64,000 nt of DNA from Bacillus sp. P14.5 (lineage in GTDB: Bacteria > Bacillota > Bacilli > Bacillales > Bacillaceae_B). Within the stretch, counting starts at the first letter, position 1. Every line of letters starts with the position of its first letter. Shown piece by piece: positions 42,215-51,791 of this stretch. The position numbers and the translations under genes were made by a program. Location of the stretch: positions 38,393 to 102,392 of the forward strand of contig NZ_NIJF01000104.1 in the NCBI RefSeq assembly GCF_003316765.1, read 5' to 3'. The notes under the pieces were generated by a model. It saw nothing but the letters and a program-made list of their open reading frames with translations, searched no databases and was not told the origin of the DNA.

Positions 42215-42359
42215 CGCCTCCGTTAAAAGGTGAGGAGGGGGGAATTATTAAAAAACAACAATCTTTCAGAAAACAGCCTTTTTTATTAACCGACTCAGCA
42301 CCACCGCCCCGGAGAATTTGGCAAAGTGAAGGGTCATTTCACAAAGGAACAACACACAG

Positions 42360-42605
42360 GGATGCTTCAAATCTTATAAAGAGATTGATTTACAGCATTG
42401 GAAACCTTTTTTGTTTGATATGATGCAGTATAAAAGCACTTTATACAGCATGAAATTCTTTTTCGGTAGAGTTGATGCTGTTTAAGAGCGCTTTATACAG
42501 CATGAAATTCTTTTTCTGGATAGCTGATGTTGTAAAAGACCCCTTTATACAGCATGAAACTTTAGTTTAGGGAGAGTTGATGCAGTTTAACAGCTATAAT
42601 CCTCT
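42360..42605. repeat. Intergenic tandem hairpin array A3 (about 4 units, 52-53-bp period)
   Basis: The block ACAGCAT recurs with CAGCA at 42393, 42446, 42498 and 42550 (steps 53, 52, 52). Each unit pairs GATGCTGTTTAA with TTATACAGCATG across a short loop. Lies between convergent genes. Confidence 0.88.
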
Positions 42606-42637
42606 GTGCATTTCCCTGATCATTGACAACCTCATCA

Positions 42638-42674
42638 TAAAAAAGAGGACAAGACCGCACGCGGCTTTGCCCTC
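42638..42674 (-). terminator. Terminator of the YeiH-type gene
   Basis: Stem GAGG/CCTC, CAA/TTG, CCGC/GCGG with a 4-base loop; six T follow on the minus strand. Confidence 0.85.
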
Positions 42675-42721
42675 CCTTAGTTTAATAATATCTTGCTATT
42701 TAAGATCTGATCCAATCATTT

Positions 42722-43717
42722 TTACAATAAAAACAATATCATCAGCAGGCTGACCACTGAAACAGTCAAGGATGCCGCAAGACCGGCAATCAGGGGTTTA
42801 AATCCAAGCTTGGCAAACTGCTTGGGGTTCACTTGTAAGCCGACAGCGGCCATCACCATAATGATGATGAACTTCGCGGTGTCTGTCACAAATTCTTCCA
42901 CAGAGCCTGGAATGATGCCGAACGAGTTTACGATACTTACAGCCAGGAACATCAGGACAAACCAAGGAAATGCTTTTCTTACAGTGTTTGAGCCACTGGG
43001 CTTATCTGTTTTCAAAAGCAGCGGAAGCACCAGAATCAGAGGAAGCAAAAACAGGGTTCTTGCCAGTTTTACAGTGGTGGCAACCTGTCCGGCTTCATTT
43101 CCGTACACATACCCGACAGCAATGGCTGAAGAAGTATCGTGGACGGCTGTTCCTGCCCATATCCCAAACGACATGGAACCCATCTCGAGAAGGTGCCCGA
43201 TCAACGGGTATAAGAAAAAGGCGATAAGATTAAAAAAGACAATGATGGAAATGGCATACGCCGTTTCATTATCATCAGAGTCTATAACCCCTTTGACGGC
43301 GGAAATGGCCGTTGCCCCGCAGATGCTTGTTCCGACTCCTATCAGCAAAGAGAGCTTTCGGTCCATCTTCAGCAGGCTTCCAACCCATATGGTCATTACG
43401 ATTCCCAGTATGACGGAGACCAAAATGATCCACAGCGATTGTCTTCCGATCAAGAGGATGTCGGCAAAGCTGAGGCTGACCCCAAGCATGACCACGGCAG
43501 CTTTTAATAACTTTTTCAAGGTGAGTGAAAGCCCAGGCTGAAATGCGGCATGTACCCCAACGGTATTATTAATGAGAATTCCAAGGATGATGGCGAATAA
43601 GATACTTCCCAAAAGAGGGAAAAGGGTGCCAAGATACTTGGCGGTCCCGGATATGATCAATAATAAAAGGATGCCACTGCTCCATTGTGGAAGGCGGGCA
43701 GCAATCCTTTTGTTCAT
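42722..43717 (-). CDS. YeiH family putative sulfate exporter (UPF0324)
   Basis: About 331 residues, ten helices, full family length. Motifs GTSICGATAISAVKG and GTAVHDTSSAIAVGYVYG are diagnostic for YeiH/UPF0324. ATG 43717 has AGGA 4 bases upstream; a TTG at 43729 preceded by GGAG is an alternative. Members are annotated as sulfate exporters on limited evidence and are often controlled by a LysR regulator, which is not present here. Confidence 0.88.
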   Translation of the reverse strand: MNKRIAARLPQWSSGILLLLIISGTAKYLGTLFPLLGSILFAIILGILINNTVGVHAAFQPGLSLTLKKLLKAAVVMLGVSLSFADILLIGRQSLWIILVSVILGIVMTIWVGSLLKMDRKLSLLIGVGTSICGATAISAVKGVIDSDDNETAYAISIIVFFNLIAFFLYPLIGHLLEMGSMSFGIWAGTAVHDTSSAIAVGYVYGNEAGQVATTVKLARTLFLLPLILVLPLLLKTDKPSGSNTVRKAFPWFVLMFLAVSIVNSFGIIPGSVEEFVTDTAKFIIIMVMAAVGLQVNPKQFAKLGFKPLIAGLAASLTVSVVSLLMILFLL

Positions 43718-44089
43718 AACGTCCTGCAATTAATTCACTGCTCCTCTATGCTGCTAAGTAATTCTTGTTTTTCAATACTGGTTCCTTTATTAATATCTTA
43801 TCAAAAGTGGAGTGAAATTAGTTCAATTTCTTGATGTCGTCTAACATTTCCTCGAATGGAGGATCACTGACGTCTTCGTATTGTTTCACCCATTTTCACT
43901 GTTTTAGTAAGAGATGTTCAGTGACCCAATTGATCTCACATTTCCACTTTAGTGAAGAGTTAAAAGGGCCCTGCTAGTCATCATTGAAAAGTCTTTTTAT
44001 AATACAAACACTCTTCTTAATTTAAATCGGTGAATCCTGTATAATGGAAGGAACTATGCGTACGTTCGCAAATGAAAGGATTGTTTCGA
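43718..44089. other. Divergent intergenic region between yeiH-type gene and topB
   Basis: About 370 bp that should hold promoters for both genes. No repeat, RNA or extra gene recognised. Confidence 0.4.
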
Positions 44090-46279
44090 TTGAGCAAAAC
44101 ATTAGTACTTGCTGAAAAACCATCAGTCGGCAGGGACATCGCTGCTGTACTGAATTGCCATAAAAAAGGAAACGGATTTATAGAAGGAGACCACTATATT
44201 GTCACTTGGGCGCTCGGCCATCTTGTAACGCTGGCCGAGCCGGATGCCTATGACAGCAAATACCAGACTTGGAGGATAGAAGACCTGCCAATGCTTCCGA
44301 ATGAACTGAAGCTGGTGGTCATCAAGAAGACAGGCAGGCAGTTCAACGCAGTCAAAAGCCAGATGGTACGTAATGATGTGAAAGAAATCGTCATAGCAAC
44401 AGATGCTGGACGGGAAGGCGAACTGGTCGCCCGCTGGATCATTGAAAAAGCAAGAGTAAACAAGCCGATTAAACGCTTATGGATTTCATCTGTAACAGAC
44501 AAGGCTATCAAAGAAGGATTCAGAAAGCTGAAGAACGGCAAAGAATATGAAAATCTCTATGCCGCCGCCCAAGCCCGCTCGGAAGCCGATTGGTATGTAG
44601 GAATGAATGCGACCCGCGCGCTGACTGTGAAGCACAATGCACAGTTGTCCTGCGGCAGAGTCCAGACGCCGACTCTCGGTATCATTGCGCAAAGAGAAGA
44701 AGAGATCAAGAACTTCAAGCCGAAGCCGTTCTACGGCCTGAAAGCAAAGAGCCGTGAGTTTACCCTGACTTGGCAGGATAGCAAAACCAAGGAATATCGT
44801 ACCTTCTCAAAAGACTTTATTGAAAAGGTGTCCGGGAAACTGAAAAGTGAAAAGAAAGCATCAGTGACTTCTGTGGACAAAAAGTTGAAGAAGAGCTTTT
44901 CACCGGGACTCTACGATTTAACAGAACTTCAGCGTGACGCTCACAAAATTTTCGGATATTCGGCAAAAGAAACCCTGTCCATCATGCAGAAGCTTTATGA
45001 GCAGCATAAGCTTTTAACGTATCCGCGTACCGATTCCCGCCACCTTTCCAGTGATATTGTGGACACACTGAAAGACAGAATCCAGGCGGTATCCATCAAG
45101 CCGTATAATCAACTTGCGGCAAAAGCGATGAAAAGTTCAGCAAAGCTGGGGAAGGCATTTGTGGATGACAGCAAAGTGTCTGATCATCACGCCATTATCC
45201 CGACAGAGCAGACGGCTTTTCTTAATTCCTTAAGCGATAAGGAACGAAAGATTTATGACCTCGTTGTAAAACGTTTCCTGGCCATGTTCCTTCCTCCTTT
45301 TCAATATGAGCAGACAACCATTGAAGCGGAGATTGCGGGCGAGACGTTCGTAGCCAAAGGAAAGCGGATTATTGAGCAGGGCTGGAAAGAGATTTTTGAC
45401 AGGCAGAGTTCTTCGGAGGAAAGCGGAGATGGTTTAACCGATCAAACACTGCCGAAAATCGAGAAAGGTGACGTTTTATCTGTTTCTTCGATTGAACAGA
45501 CATCCGATGTCACACAACCGCCTGCCCGATTCAATGAAGGCACGCTTCTTTCAGCAATGGAAAATCCAAAGAAATACATGGCAGGCGAAAATCAGGAGCT
45601 GATCAAGACAATTGGTACTGCAGGAGGCCTGGGAACCGTCGCCACTCGTGCGGATATTATTGAGAAGCTCTTTAACTCTGGGGTAATCGAAAATAAAGGA
45701 AAGTCCATCATGATTACATCAAAAGGGAAGCAGCTGCTTGACCTTGCTCCCGACGAATTGAAATCACCTGCTCTTACAGCTGAGTGGGAACAAAAGCTGG
45801 AGGCGATTTCCAAAGGCAAGCTGAATAAAAATACCTTTATCAGTGAAATCAAAGATTATGCCAAACAGTCTGTACATGAAATTAAAAACAGCACCAAGAA
45901 ATTTGCACATGACAACATAACCGGAACAAAGTGTCCCGATTGTGGAAACCTCATGCTGGAAGTCAAAAACAAACACGGCAAAAAACTTGTTTGTAAGGAC
46001 CGCGAGTGCGGTTACCGCAAAAATGTCAGCAAGAAAACAAATGCACGCTGCCCTAACTGCCATAAGCGTTTGGATTTGCGCGGTGAAGGCGAAGGCCAGA
46101 TGTTCACATGTGTCTGCGGCCACCGTGAAAAACTTTCGACCTTCAATGAAAGAAGGAAAAAAGCGAAGAACAGCAAAGTCTCCAAGAGCGATGTTAACAA
46201 GTATATGAAGAAGCAGGACGACGCACCGGTCAACACGGCATTGGCAGACGCGCTCGCGAAGCTGAAATTGGATAAGTAA
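44090..46279 (+). CDS. topB: DNA topoisomerase III
   Basis: 729 residues. TTG 44090 (MSKTLVLAEKPSVGRDIA) is preceded by GAAAGGA at 9 bases; ATG 44072 lacks an SD. Toprim motif LVLAEKPS and DAGREGEL, active-site Tyr311 in LTYPRTDSRHLS, and two C-terminal zinc-ribbon-like modules (CPDCGN...CKDRECGY and CPNCHK...CVCGH). Type IA enzyme that relaxes negative supercoils and resolves recombination or replication intermediates. Single gene. Confidence 0.96.
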   Translation: MSKTLVLAEKPSVGRDIAAVLNCHKKGNGFIEGDHYIVTWALGHLVTLAEPDAYDSKYQTWRIEDLPMLPNELKLVVIKKTGRQFNAVKSQMVRNDVKEIVIATDAGREGELVARWIIEKARVNKPIKRLWISSVTDKAIKEGFRKLKNGKEYENLYAAAQARSEADWYVGMNATRALTVKHNAQLSCGRVQTPTLGIIAQREEEIKNFKPKPFYGLKAKSREFTLTWQDSKTKEYRTFSKDFIEKVSGKLKSEKKASVTSVDKKLKKSFSPGLYDLTELQRDAHKIFGYSAKETLSIMQKLYEQHKLLTYPRTDSRHLSSDIVDTLKDRIQAVSIKPYNQLAAKAMKSSAKLGKAFVDDSKVSDHHAIIPTEQTAFLNSLSDKERKIYDLVVKRFLAMFLPPFQYEQTTIEAEIAGETFVAKGKRIIEQGWKEIFDRQSSSEESGDGLTDQTLPKIEKGDVLSVSSIEQTSDVTQPPARFNEGTLLSAMENPKKYMAGENQELIKTIGTAGGLGTVATRADIIEKLFNSGVIENKGKSIMITSKGKQLLDLAPDELKSPALTAEWEQKLEAISKGKLNKNTFISEIKDYAKQSVHEIKNSTKKFAHDNITGTKCPDCGNLMLEVKNKHGKKLVCKDRECGYRKNVSKKTNARCPNCHKRLDLRGEGEGQMFTCVCGHREKLSTFNERRKKAKNSKVSKSDVNKYMKKQDDAPVNTALADALAKLKLDK

Positions 46280-46290
46280 TAGTTTGTCTG

Positions 46291-46315
46291 CCCCAGGTTT
46301 TTGCCTGGGGTTTTT
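46291..46315 (+). terminator. Intrinsic terminator after topB
   Basis: 7-bp stem CCCCAGG/CCTGGGG, 6-base loop, five T. Confidence 0.92.
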
Positions 46316-46434
46316 AATTGTTATGAAAAGTAGAACCGTTTCGCCGATCAACTAGTGGGTTCCGCTGATAGACCTGCTAACTTCTCCAATAATCAGTAAA
46401 GCCTGCAAATCCGCATCTCGCATTCAATTTCCTC

Positions 46435-47478
46435 TCACTTGTTAGCGCCAGCACCCGTCTCCAGCAGACCCAGCGTTTCTCTCATTTTTTTATGAAAATA
46501 TAAATTGCCATTCCGTTCGTCAAAGTCATCGGCAATGGCCAGGACAACCGATTCCATCTCCTGCAAAGAGAAAGGCACCCGCAGTCCGCTTTTCTTCAGG
46601 GCTTTTCCCCATACAAGCGAAGCGAGGTAGAAGGAGAACATGCCGTATGGGTTTTTATCAGCATCGGCTGAATCAATATGTCTTTCAAATATCTTCTTTC
46701 CACCCTTTGGATTGGTCAAAGCGAAAAAGAGCAGATGTTCAGAGGCTTCCACGAGTAAATTCGGTTTTTGATAGATCATGAAATAGCCTTCACTTTGAAA
46801 GTACTGCGCTTCTGCTATTTTTTCGAGCCGTAAGTAGGGCAGCAGTAATTTGGAGTAGGTGAGATGAGGGATTTCCCCACAGGTCACTTCCCTGTTCAAT
46901 AATCTTTCCGCTATCCCAAGTGCCTCATCCGTTTGGTTGATCTGAAACAGATACTCCATTTCAGCTTGAAGCTCGCACGCGGCACAATCTGCCAGATCAT
47001 CTCTTGGCGCGTTCAGCCACAATCCGTAATATTCTTCTGCACCTTGAAAATCACCTTTCAACAGAGCGGCTTTGTGCCGAAATTGATAGAAAGGCCGTAA
47101 GCTGAAACTATATTTTGTAAGGAGCTCTTGGAAATCAGAAAATAGTTCCTCAATGGTTTCTTGGTCAACATGAGGGAACAACACTATTCGTTCCAACGTC
47201 CATTTAAATGCCCAAAGGATAGAGGATGCCCACTCTTGAAGGTGTTCCAAGTTGTTTTGAAAAAAGTCCAGGCACCAGAAGAAATGTTCAAAAAGGATTT
47301 CAAATTCGCCTAAGAAGTTTGCGCAATTCAGCAATTCAAACCTGGCAGCAAATTCTTCATAAGGCAGTTCATTTTCACCCGTCCATGATAATAAATCTAT
47401 TAATGAATTATATTTTTCATAGCTATGCTCTGTATTGGCTAATGTTTCGTAGCTCTCCCAAAACTCCTCATTCGTCAA
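46435..47478 (-). CDS. Hypothetical alpha-helical (TPR-like) protein
   Basis: 347 residues from TTG 47478, 8 bases after GGAG (a GTG at 47487 overlaps that SD). Rich in aromatic and acidic residues and nearly all helical; segments such as RHKAALLKGDFQGAEEYYGL and EMEYLFQINQTDEALGIAER look like TPR-type helix pairs. No signal or membrane segment. I do not recognise a family. A scaffold or regulator role would fit TPR-like structure, but this is inference. Confidence 0.65.
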   Translation of the reverse strand: MTNEEFWESYETLANTEHSYEKYNSLIDLLSWTGENELPYEEFAARFELLNCANFLGEFEILFEHFFWCLDFFQNNLEHLQEWASSILWAFKWTLERIVLFPHVDQETIEELFSDFQELLTKYSFSLRPFYQFRHKAALLKGDFQGAEEYYGLWLNAPRDDLADCAACELQAEMEYLFQINQTDEALGIAERLLNREVTCGEIPHLTYSKLLLPYLRLEKIAEAQYFQSEGYFMIYQKPNLLVEASEHLLFFALTNPKGGKKIFERHIDSADADKNPYGMFSFYLASLVWGKALKKSGLRVPFSLQEMESVVLAIADDFDERNGNLYFHKKMRETLGLLETGAGANK

Positions 47479-47637
47479 GCAGGTCACTCCATTCTAGTAA
47501 AATAAGTCCCTAACTAAGAAATACCACTTTTTCACAAAAAAGAAAATAGAAATATGTAGTTTAGCCAATTGTCATTTTGTGGTACTTAGAAGAATAGAGA
47601 TGAAAAGAGTGCGAAACTGGAAAGGGGACTCTTGATA

Positions 47638-47880
47638 ATGTTGATGTGGATTTGGATTGCCATTGGTGTCCTGGTGCTGCTGGCAGTACTAGAAGAAGTG
47701 ATTTACTATGTGCTGAATAAGCAGCTTGGCTTGGAAAGAGAGTCTAAGATTAAGAAACTATCACATTTATGGCAGAAAGGTATAGCTGTTTTTAAAAGAA
47801 AAAAGAGCATAGCAGCCAGTCTGCATAGAAAAAAGCTTGAGATCAAAACATCTCAAGCTTTTTTAGTGTTAATAAGCTGA
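47638..47880 (+). CDS. Small membrane-anchored protein, possibly frameshifted at its end
   Basis: 80 residues as written. ATG 47638 follows AAAGGGG. One N-terminal helix (MLMWIWIAIGVLVLLAVL) and a basic tail with SKIKKLSHLW and FKRKKS. The reading frame runs straight through a strong terminator hairpin (47829-47864). One extra A in 47829-47834 would end the protein as ...HRKKA just inside the hairpin, the usual arrangement. No family recognised. Confidence 0.55.
   Translation: MLMWIWIAIGVLVLLAVLEEVIYYVLNKQLGLERESKIKKLSHLWQKGIAVFKRKKSIAASLHRKKLEIKTSQAFLVLIS
47829..47864 (+). terminator. Intrinsic terminator overlapping the end of the small membrane-protein ORF
   Basis: 15-bp perfect stem AAAAAAGCTTGAGAT and complement, 6-base loop, six T. 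Confidence 0.9.
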
Positions 47881-47938
47881 TAGACAAGCGAATCCTGTTT
47901 TGAGTCAGCTATGGGGATACCTTAATGCCCTGTACCAA

Positions 47939-49168
47939 TTATTTTGAATCCATCGATAGTTTTATTGATGAATGGAGAGAGAACTTATCCGTTGTCAATA
48001 AAAATTGAGCAAACCCGCCGAGCAGCAACAAGAGAGCAGAGAGAACAAACAAGACGGCGCCTCCCCATTCAATCAGAATCATGCCTCCAAGAAAAGGGCC
48101 GGCCATCCTGGAAATATCCCAATGAGTTCCATATATCGAAAAGTACAGACCGCGCTTATTGGACGGTGCTATCTCGGACACATGGTTCAGCAGCCGGTTC
48201 AAGCCAAGGCTTTCAGCCACAGTCACAATCAATTGAGTAAAAATCAGCAGAAGCATGGAGGTTGAAAACCCATAAGATATGGCAGCGACAAAGTAAAGGC
48301 TGTAGGAAATAATAATGATTCTTTTGAATGAGTATTTATTGCTCCATTTTACAAGGGGGATTTCGAGAAATATGCACATGACAGCTTTTATGGAAGCAAG
48401 CGTAGTCAGGACAACAAGAAAATCCGGAAAAAGATCTTCGAGATAAATCCGGTAGTTCGTTTCCGTTTGTGCATAGAAAAAACTTATCGGCAGGCTGAAT
48501 GCCATCAGGCCAAATACATAGGAGTTCTTGGAAATAAATGACTTAAGATGGAAGCCGCTTGCAGCCTGCAGGATTTCATCGCTTTCATCAGGGAGTGTTT
48601 CAGGAAGCTTGAAATATACCACAATTAAATAGATAGTTAACGCAGCTGCCTGCATTCCGAACATAAGGGCAGGATCTTGTGTATAGACAAAATAACCGAT
48701 GACCGGTCCGAGCGCTAATCCGGCAGCTCCCACTGTGTTAAGCAGAGCGAAAACCTCGGAACGCAAACCGTCATCAATGGAGTCGGCAATCTGGGCGCGC
48801 TGGGCAGGAATATAAACGGAGCGGCCGGCCCCATTAATGACATAAAGAAGGGCAAACATCCAGACAGATTCGGCAAAGATAAATCCTGCCATTGCTCCTG
48901 CCTGCAGCACAAGGCCCGCAACAATGATCTTTTTTCTTCCCAGGCGGTCAGTGAGATTCCCTCCTAAGAGAGTGATGATGATTTCTGTCAGTGGCTGCAG
49001 ACCCACTATGATCATGGGAAGCAGGACAGCGCCATCGAGCTTATCATAAAGATAGATGATCAAGAAGGGAGCAAGCATGGATCCAGTGACACTCGTCAGC
49101 AATTCGCCGAAGACACGAATCCAGACAAGCCCCGGGTAACGGTTTAATAGATTTTTAATCAAGGTCAT
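47939..49168 (-). CDS. MFS transporter (12 helices, DHA1 type)
   Basis: 409 residues. Motif A GGNLTDRLGRKK between helices 2 and 3 and AGLALGPVIGYF (motif C-like) in helix 5. Gene is divergent from an SgrR-like regulator 99 bp away. In E. coli, SgrR controls the sugar efflux pump SetA, and similar regulator-MFS pairs are common in Bacillus, so export of a sugar or other small solute under that regulator is a reasonable inference. Confidence 0.88.
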   Translation of the reverse strand: MTLIKNLLNRYPGLVWIRVFGELLTSVTGSMLAPFLIIYLYDKLDGAVLLPMIIVGLQPLTEIIITLLGGNLTDRLGRKKIIVAGLVLQAGAMAGFIFAESVWMFALLYVINGAGRSVYIPAQRAQIADSIDDGLRSEVFALLNTVGAAGLALGPVIGYFVYTQDPALMFGMQAAALTIYLIVVYFKLPETLPDESDEILQAASGFHLKSFISKNSYVFGLMAFSLPISFFYAQTETNYRIYLEDLFPDFLVVLTTLASIKAVMCIFLEIPLVKWSNKYSFKRIIIISYSLYFVAAISYGFSTSMLLLIFTQLIVTVAESLGLNRLLNHVSEIAPSNKRGLYFSIYGTHWDISRMAGPFLGGMILIEWGGAVLFVLSALLLLLGGFAQFLLTTDKFSLHSSIKLSMDSK

Positions 49169-49267
49169 CCTTCCTTTCTAATAGATCTATTTTATATAGA
49201 AGGAAAAAGGTGAAAAAGGGTAGAATTAGATATGTAAATACTTCGCCTTTTAAGAAAGGATTTTTAT

Positions 49268-51034
49268 ATGATTTCATTAGAACACTATGTGCGCTTATAT
49301 TTAGCGCAGGGCAAACAGATTCATAGGAAACTTGAAATATCCCTTTCATCTATTTCAGAGGTGCTGTTTTGCACAACACGCAACAGCAAGCTGACCATCC
49401 ACAAGTGGGAAAGGGAAGGGTGGGCTAAATGGTCGCCCGGCAGAGGAAGGGGAAATAAATCAACATTGACCTTTTTGGAAGATCCAGTACATCTCTTGAT
49501 GGGTGAGGGCAGAAGGCTTGTGAAAAAAGGAAAACTAGAAGCGGCTCAGGATTTGATCGGGGTATACGGCAGGGAATTTCCGGGTTTGGAGGAGGATTTT
49601 GCTGACTGGCTTGAAACCTTGTTTGGATATCATGCAGAATCAGAAAGCCGTGATGTACTGAGGCTGAAGTATGGAAAGCAGCCTTTTTCACCACTGGACC
49701 CAACGCTTGCGAGTCTTCGCTCGGAATGTCACATTCTAAAGCATGTGTGTGATCGACTGGTTTCTTATAATGAAGAAAAAAATCAATTTGAGCCCCGCCT
49801 TGCCTTTCACTGGGAACATAATGAGTCAGGTGACCAATGGATTTTTTATATAAGAAAAGGTGTAAAGTTTCACGACGGAAGCCGCTTGACCACCCGGGAT
49901 ATTCAGCATACCTTTGAGCGCTTTCTGCAAACCGAGGAAAATCCATATCGTTGGATGCTTCAGGACCTGAATGAGACGGTTATCTTGGGAGAGCATGCAA
50001 TCAAACTCCAACTGAATAAACCTAACCATTTGCTTCTTCACCTTTTAAGTGATGAGCATTTATCCGTTGTGAGGAAGAATGAACAGAAAGAAGTTTATTT
50101 GGATACTCTTATAGGGACTGGCCCATTCAGGCTTGTGAGAAATGACGGTACGAAATTGATCCTGGAAGCTAACGAGCATTATTTCAGGGAACGGCCATTT
50201 CTTGACAGCGTAGAGTTTTGGAACGTGCCCGAGGAGCGTGAAGACCGGGCTCCAGCCAAAACAGAGATGGATTTTGGATACTACAGGGGTAATGAAAAGG
50301 AAGTAGGCACCCGCAAAAGAGTAGCCCGCATTGAAAAGAATGTACAGTTTCTTTCATTGAATGGAAGGAAAAATGGTCCCTTAAAAGATCCTCTGCTTCG
50401 AAGTGCATTGAAAGCAATCGCAGACCCGTCTGCCCTTGTTGCTGAGCTGGGTGAATTCAGGAAAGAAAGTGCAGCTTCTTTTTTGGAATATAAAGAGAAT
50501 CAGCGTGAGGTTGAAATAACAGATCACCTTCTAAAGAGCACCTACAATGGAGAAGAGCTTCTATTATATACCTTCCAGGACAGGGATCATGTGGAGGATG
50601 CCGCGTGGCTTAAGGAAAGATGCAAGAAATACGGCATCTCTATAAAAAACGTTTTTCTCCCAGCAGAAGAACTGCTGAGAAGCGATACGATGTCGGAAGC
50701 AGATATCATCCACGACAGTGCAACAATCACCGATCAGGAAGAATTAAGTTTTCTTCAGTTGGTCTTAGCTGAGACCAGTCCAATCTGGCACCATTTTTCT
50801 GATGAATTCAGGGAGGAGCTGCTTGCGGGAATAGATCAGTTAAAAAGTCTTTCAAGCAGGGAGAAACGCCTGAAGAGGCTTCTTATAATAGAAGAGAAAT
50901 TATTGAGGTCATGCCAGGTGCTGCCGCTTTATAAAAATCTGTCAGAGCTTGAAAGTGATGAATCAATTCAGCAGGCACTGATTAACTCACAGGGCTGGAT
51001 TGACTTTTACCGAATCTGGTTTAAAAGGAAATAA
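49268..51034 (+). CDS. SgrR-like transcriptional regulator with solute-binding domain
   Basis: 588 residues. N-terminal winged-HTH of SgrR type (1-115: YVRLYLAQGKQIHRKLEISL...LTIHKWEREGW), followed by an extracellular-type solute-binding domain (SBP_bac_5, from about 140: EPRLAFHWE, GVKFHDGSRLTTRDI, GTGPFRLVRNDGTKLILEAN). No signal peptide, so the binding domain acts as an intracellular ligand sensor. It is divergent from the MFS gene it probably controls. Start ATG has AAAGGA 8 bases upstream. Confidence 0.9.
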   Translation: MISLEHYVRLYLAQGKQIHRKLEISLSSISEVLFCTTRNSKLTIHKWEREGWAKWSPGRGRGNKSTLTFLEDPVHLLMGEGRRLVKKGKLEAAQDLIGVYGREFPGLEEDFADWLETLFGYHAESESRDVLRLKYGKQPFSPLDPTLASLRSECHILKHVCDRLVSYNEEKNQFEPRLAFHWEHNESGDQWIFYIRKGVKFHDGSRLTTRDIQHTFERFLQTEENPYRWMLQDLNETVILGEHAIKLQLNKPNHLLLHLLSDEHLSVVRKNEQKEVYLDTLIGTGPFRLVRNDGTKLILEANEHYFRERPFLDSVEFWNVPEEREDRAPAKTEMDFGYYRGNEKEVGTRKRVARIEKNVQFLSLNGRKNGPLKDPLLRSALKAIADPSALVAELGEFRKESAASFLEYKENQREVEITDHLLKSTYNGEELLLYTFQDRDHVEDAAWLKERCKKYGISIKNVFLPAEELLRSDTMSEADIIHDSATITDQEELSFLQLVLAETSPIWHHFSDEFREELLAGIDQLKSLSSREKRLKRLLIIEEKLLRSCQVLPLYKNLSELESDESIQQALINSQGWIDFYRIWFKRK

Positions 51035-51086
51035 TGTTTGGCCGGGCGAGGGCTGTCGTCCGGTTTTTTAAGTATGGGAGGAGGAT

Positions 51087-51384
51087 CGTACCATTAAGCT
51101 AAGTCTCTTTAGAGATAACGGTACGATTAATAGAAAAACGTACCAATAAAAGAGGAATTCGCCGAGAAATGGTGCGATTAACGGAAAAACCTACCATTAA
51201 AAGAGGAACCCAGCGAGAAAACGGTACGATTAATAGAAAAACGTACCAATAAAAGAGGAATTCGGCGAGAAAATGGTGCGATTAACGGAAAAACGTACCA
51301 TTAAAAGAGGAACCCAGCGAGAAAATGGTGCGATTAACGAAAAATATACCATTAAAACAGGTCTACCATAATTTAACGATACCT
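51087..51384. repeat. Intergenic tandem hairpin array A4 (about 5.5 units, 51-52-bp period)
   Basis: GGTACG/GGTGCG blocks start at 51120, 51171, 51223, 51275 and 51327. Each pairs with a CGTACC 13 bases on. In GGTGCG units the pairing keeps through a G-T wobble. Lies 52 bp after the SgrR-like gene. Confidence 0.9.
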
Positions 51385-51651
51385 TTAGCTGTTTAAATAC
51401 TACTTCCGAAGCAGGAACCTGGATCAAACGTAACCCCACCTCGATAAGAACCGATCAAATAAAACAACTCCTGTATCCCAACCAGCCCCACATCCATGAT
51501 GGTTCATCATGCCCGCCCCATTACAAGGGATTATTACAAAGCCGCTTGGCAGACCAATTCCCCTCCCAGTCTACTAAATGTTAATCAAAACAGATCTGCT
51601 AACCTAATCAAATAAGAGTTTCTATAAAAATATAAATTTTCAGAAAATATA
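51385..51651. other. Intergenic region upstream of paaK, no gene seen
   Basis: About 270 bp, AT-rich towards the paaK promoter. No RNA or repeat recognised. Confidence 0.35.
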
Positions 51652-51732
51652 TTGACTTTTCAGGAATTTAACGTTATCTTTTGAGTGTAGATGTATAACA
51701 AAATAAATATATCACGAATAAAAAGCGTTATA
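51652..51732 (+). promoter_or_regulatory. paaK operon promoter with candidate PaaX sites
   Basis: TTGACT (51652-51657), 17 bp, TATCTT (51675-51680). ACGTTATC (51671-51678) covers the -10 box and a variant GCGTTATA lies at 51725-51732. The same ACGTTATC occurs at 53169-53176 just before paaA, and ACGTTA (minus strand, 61627-61632) upstream of paaX. These may be PaaX operators. Confidence 0.5.
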
Positions 51733-51791
51733 TAAAAATAGAGAATCTTCCAAGTCGAGAGGGCCATGTCGAGTAAAGGGGGAAATACTGA

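Noticed and set aside
42049..42423. 124-codon plus-strand ORF
   Set aside because: It lies mostly within a GC-rich palindromic repeat and has no SD or domain.
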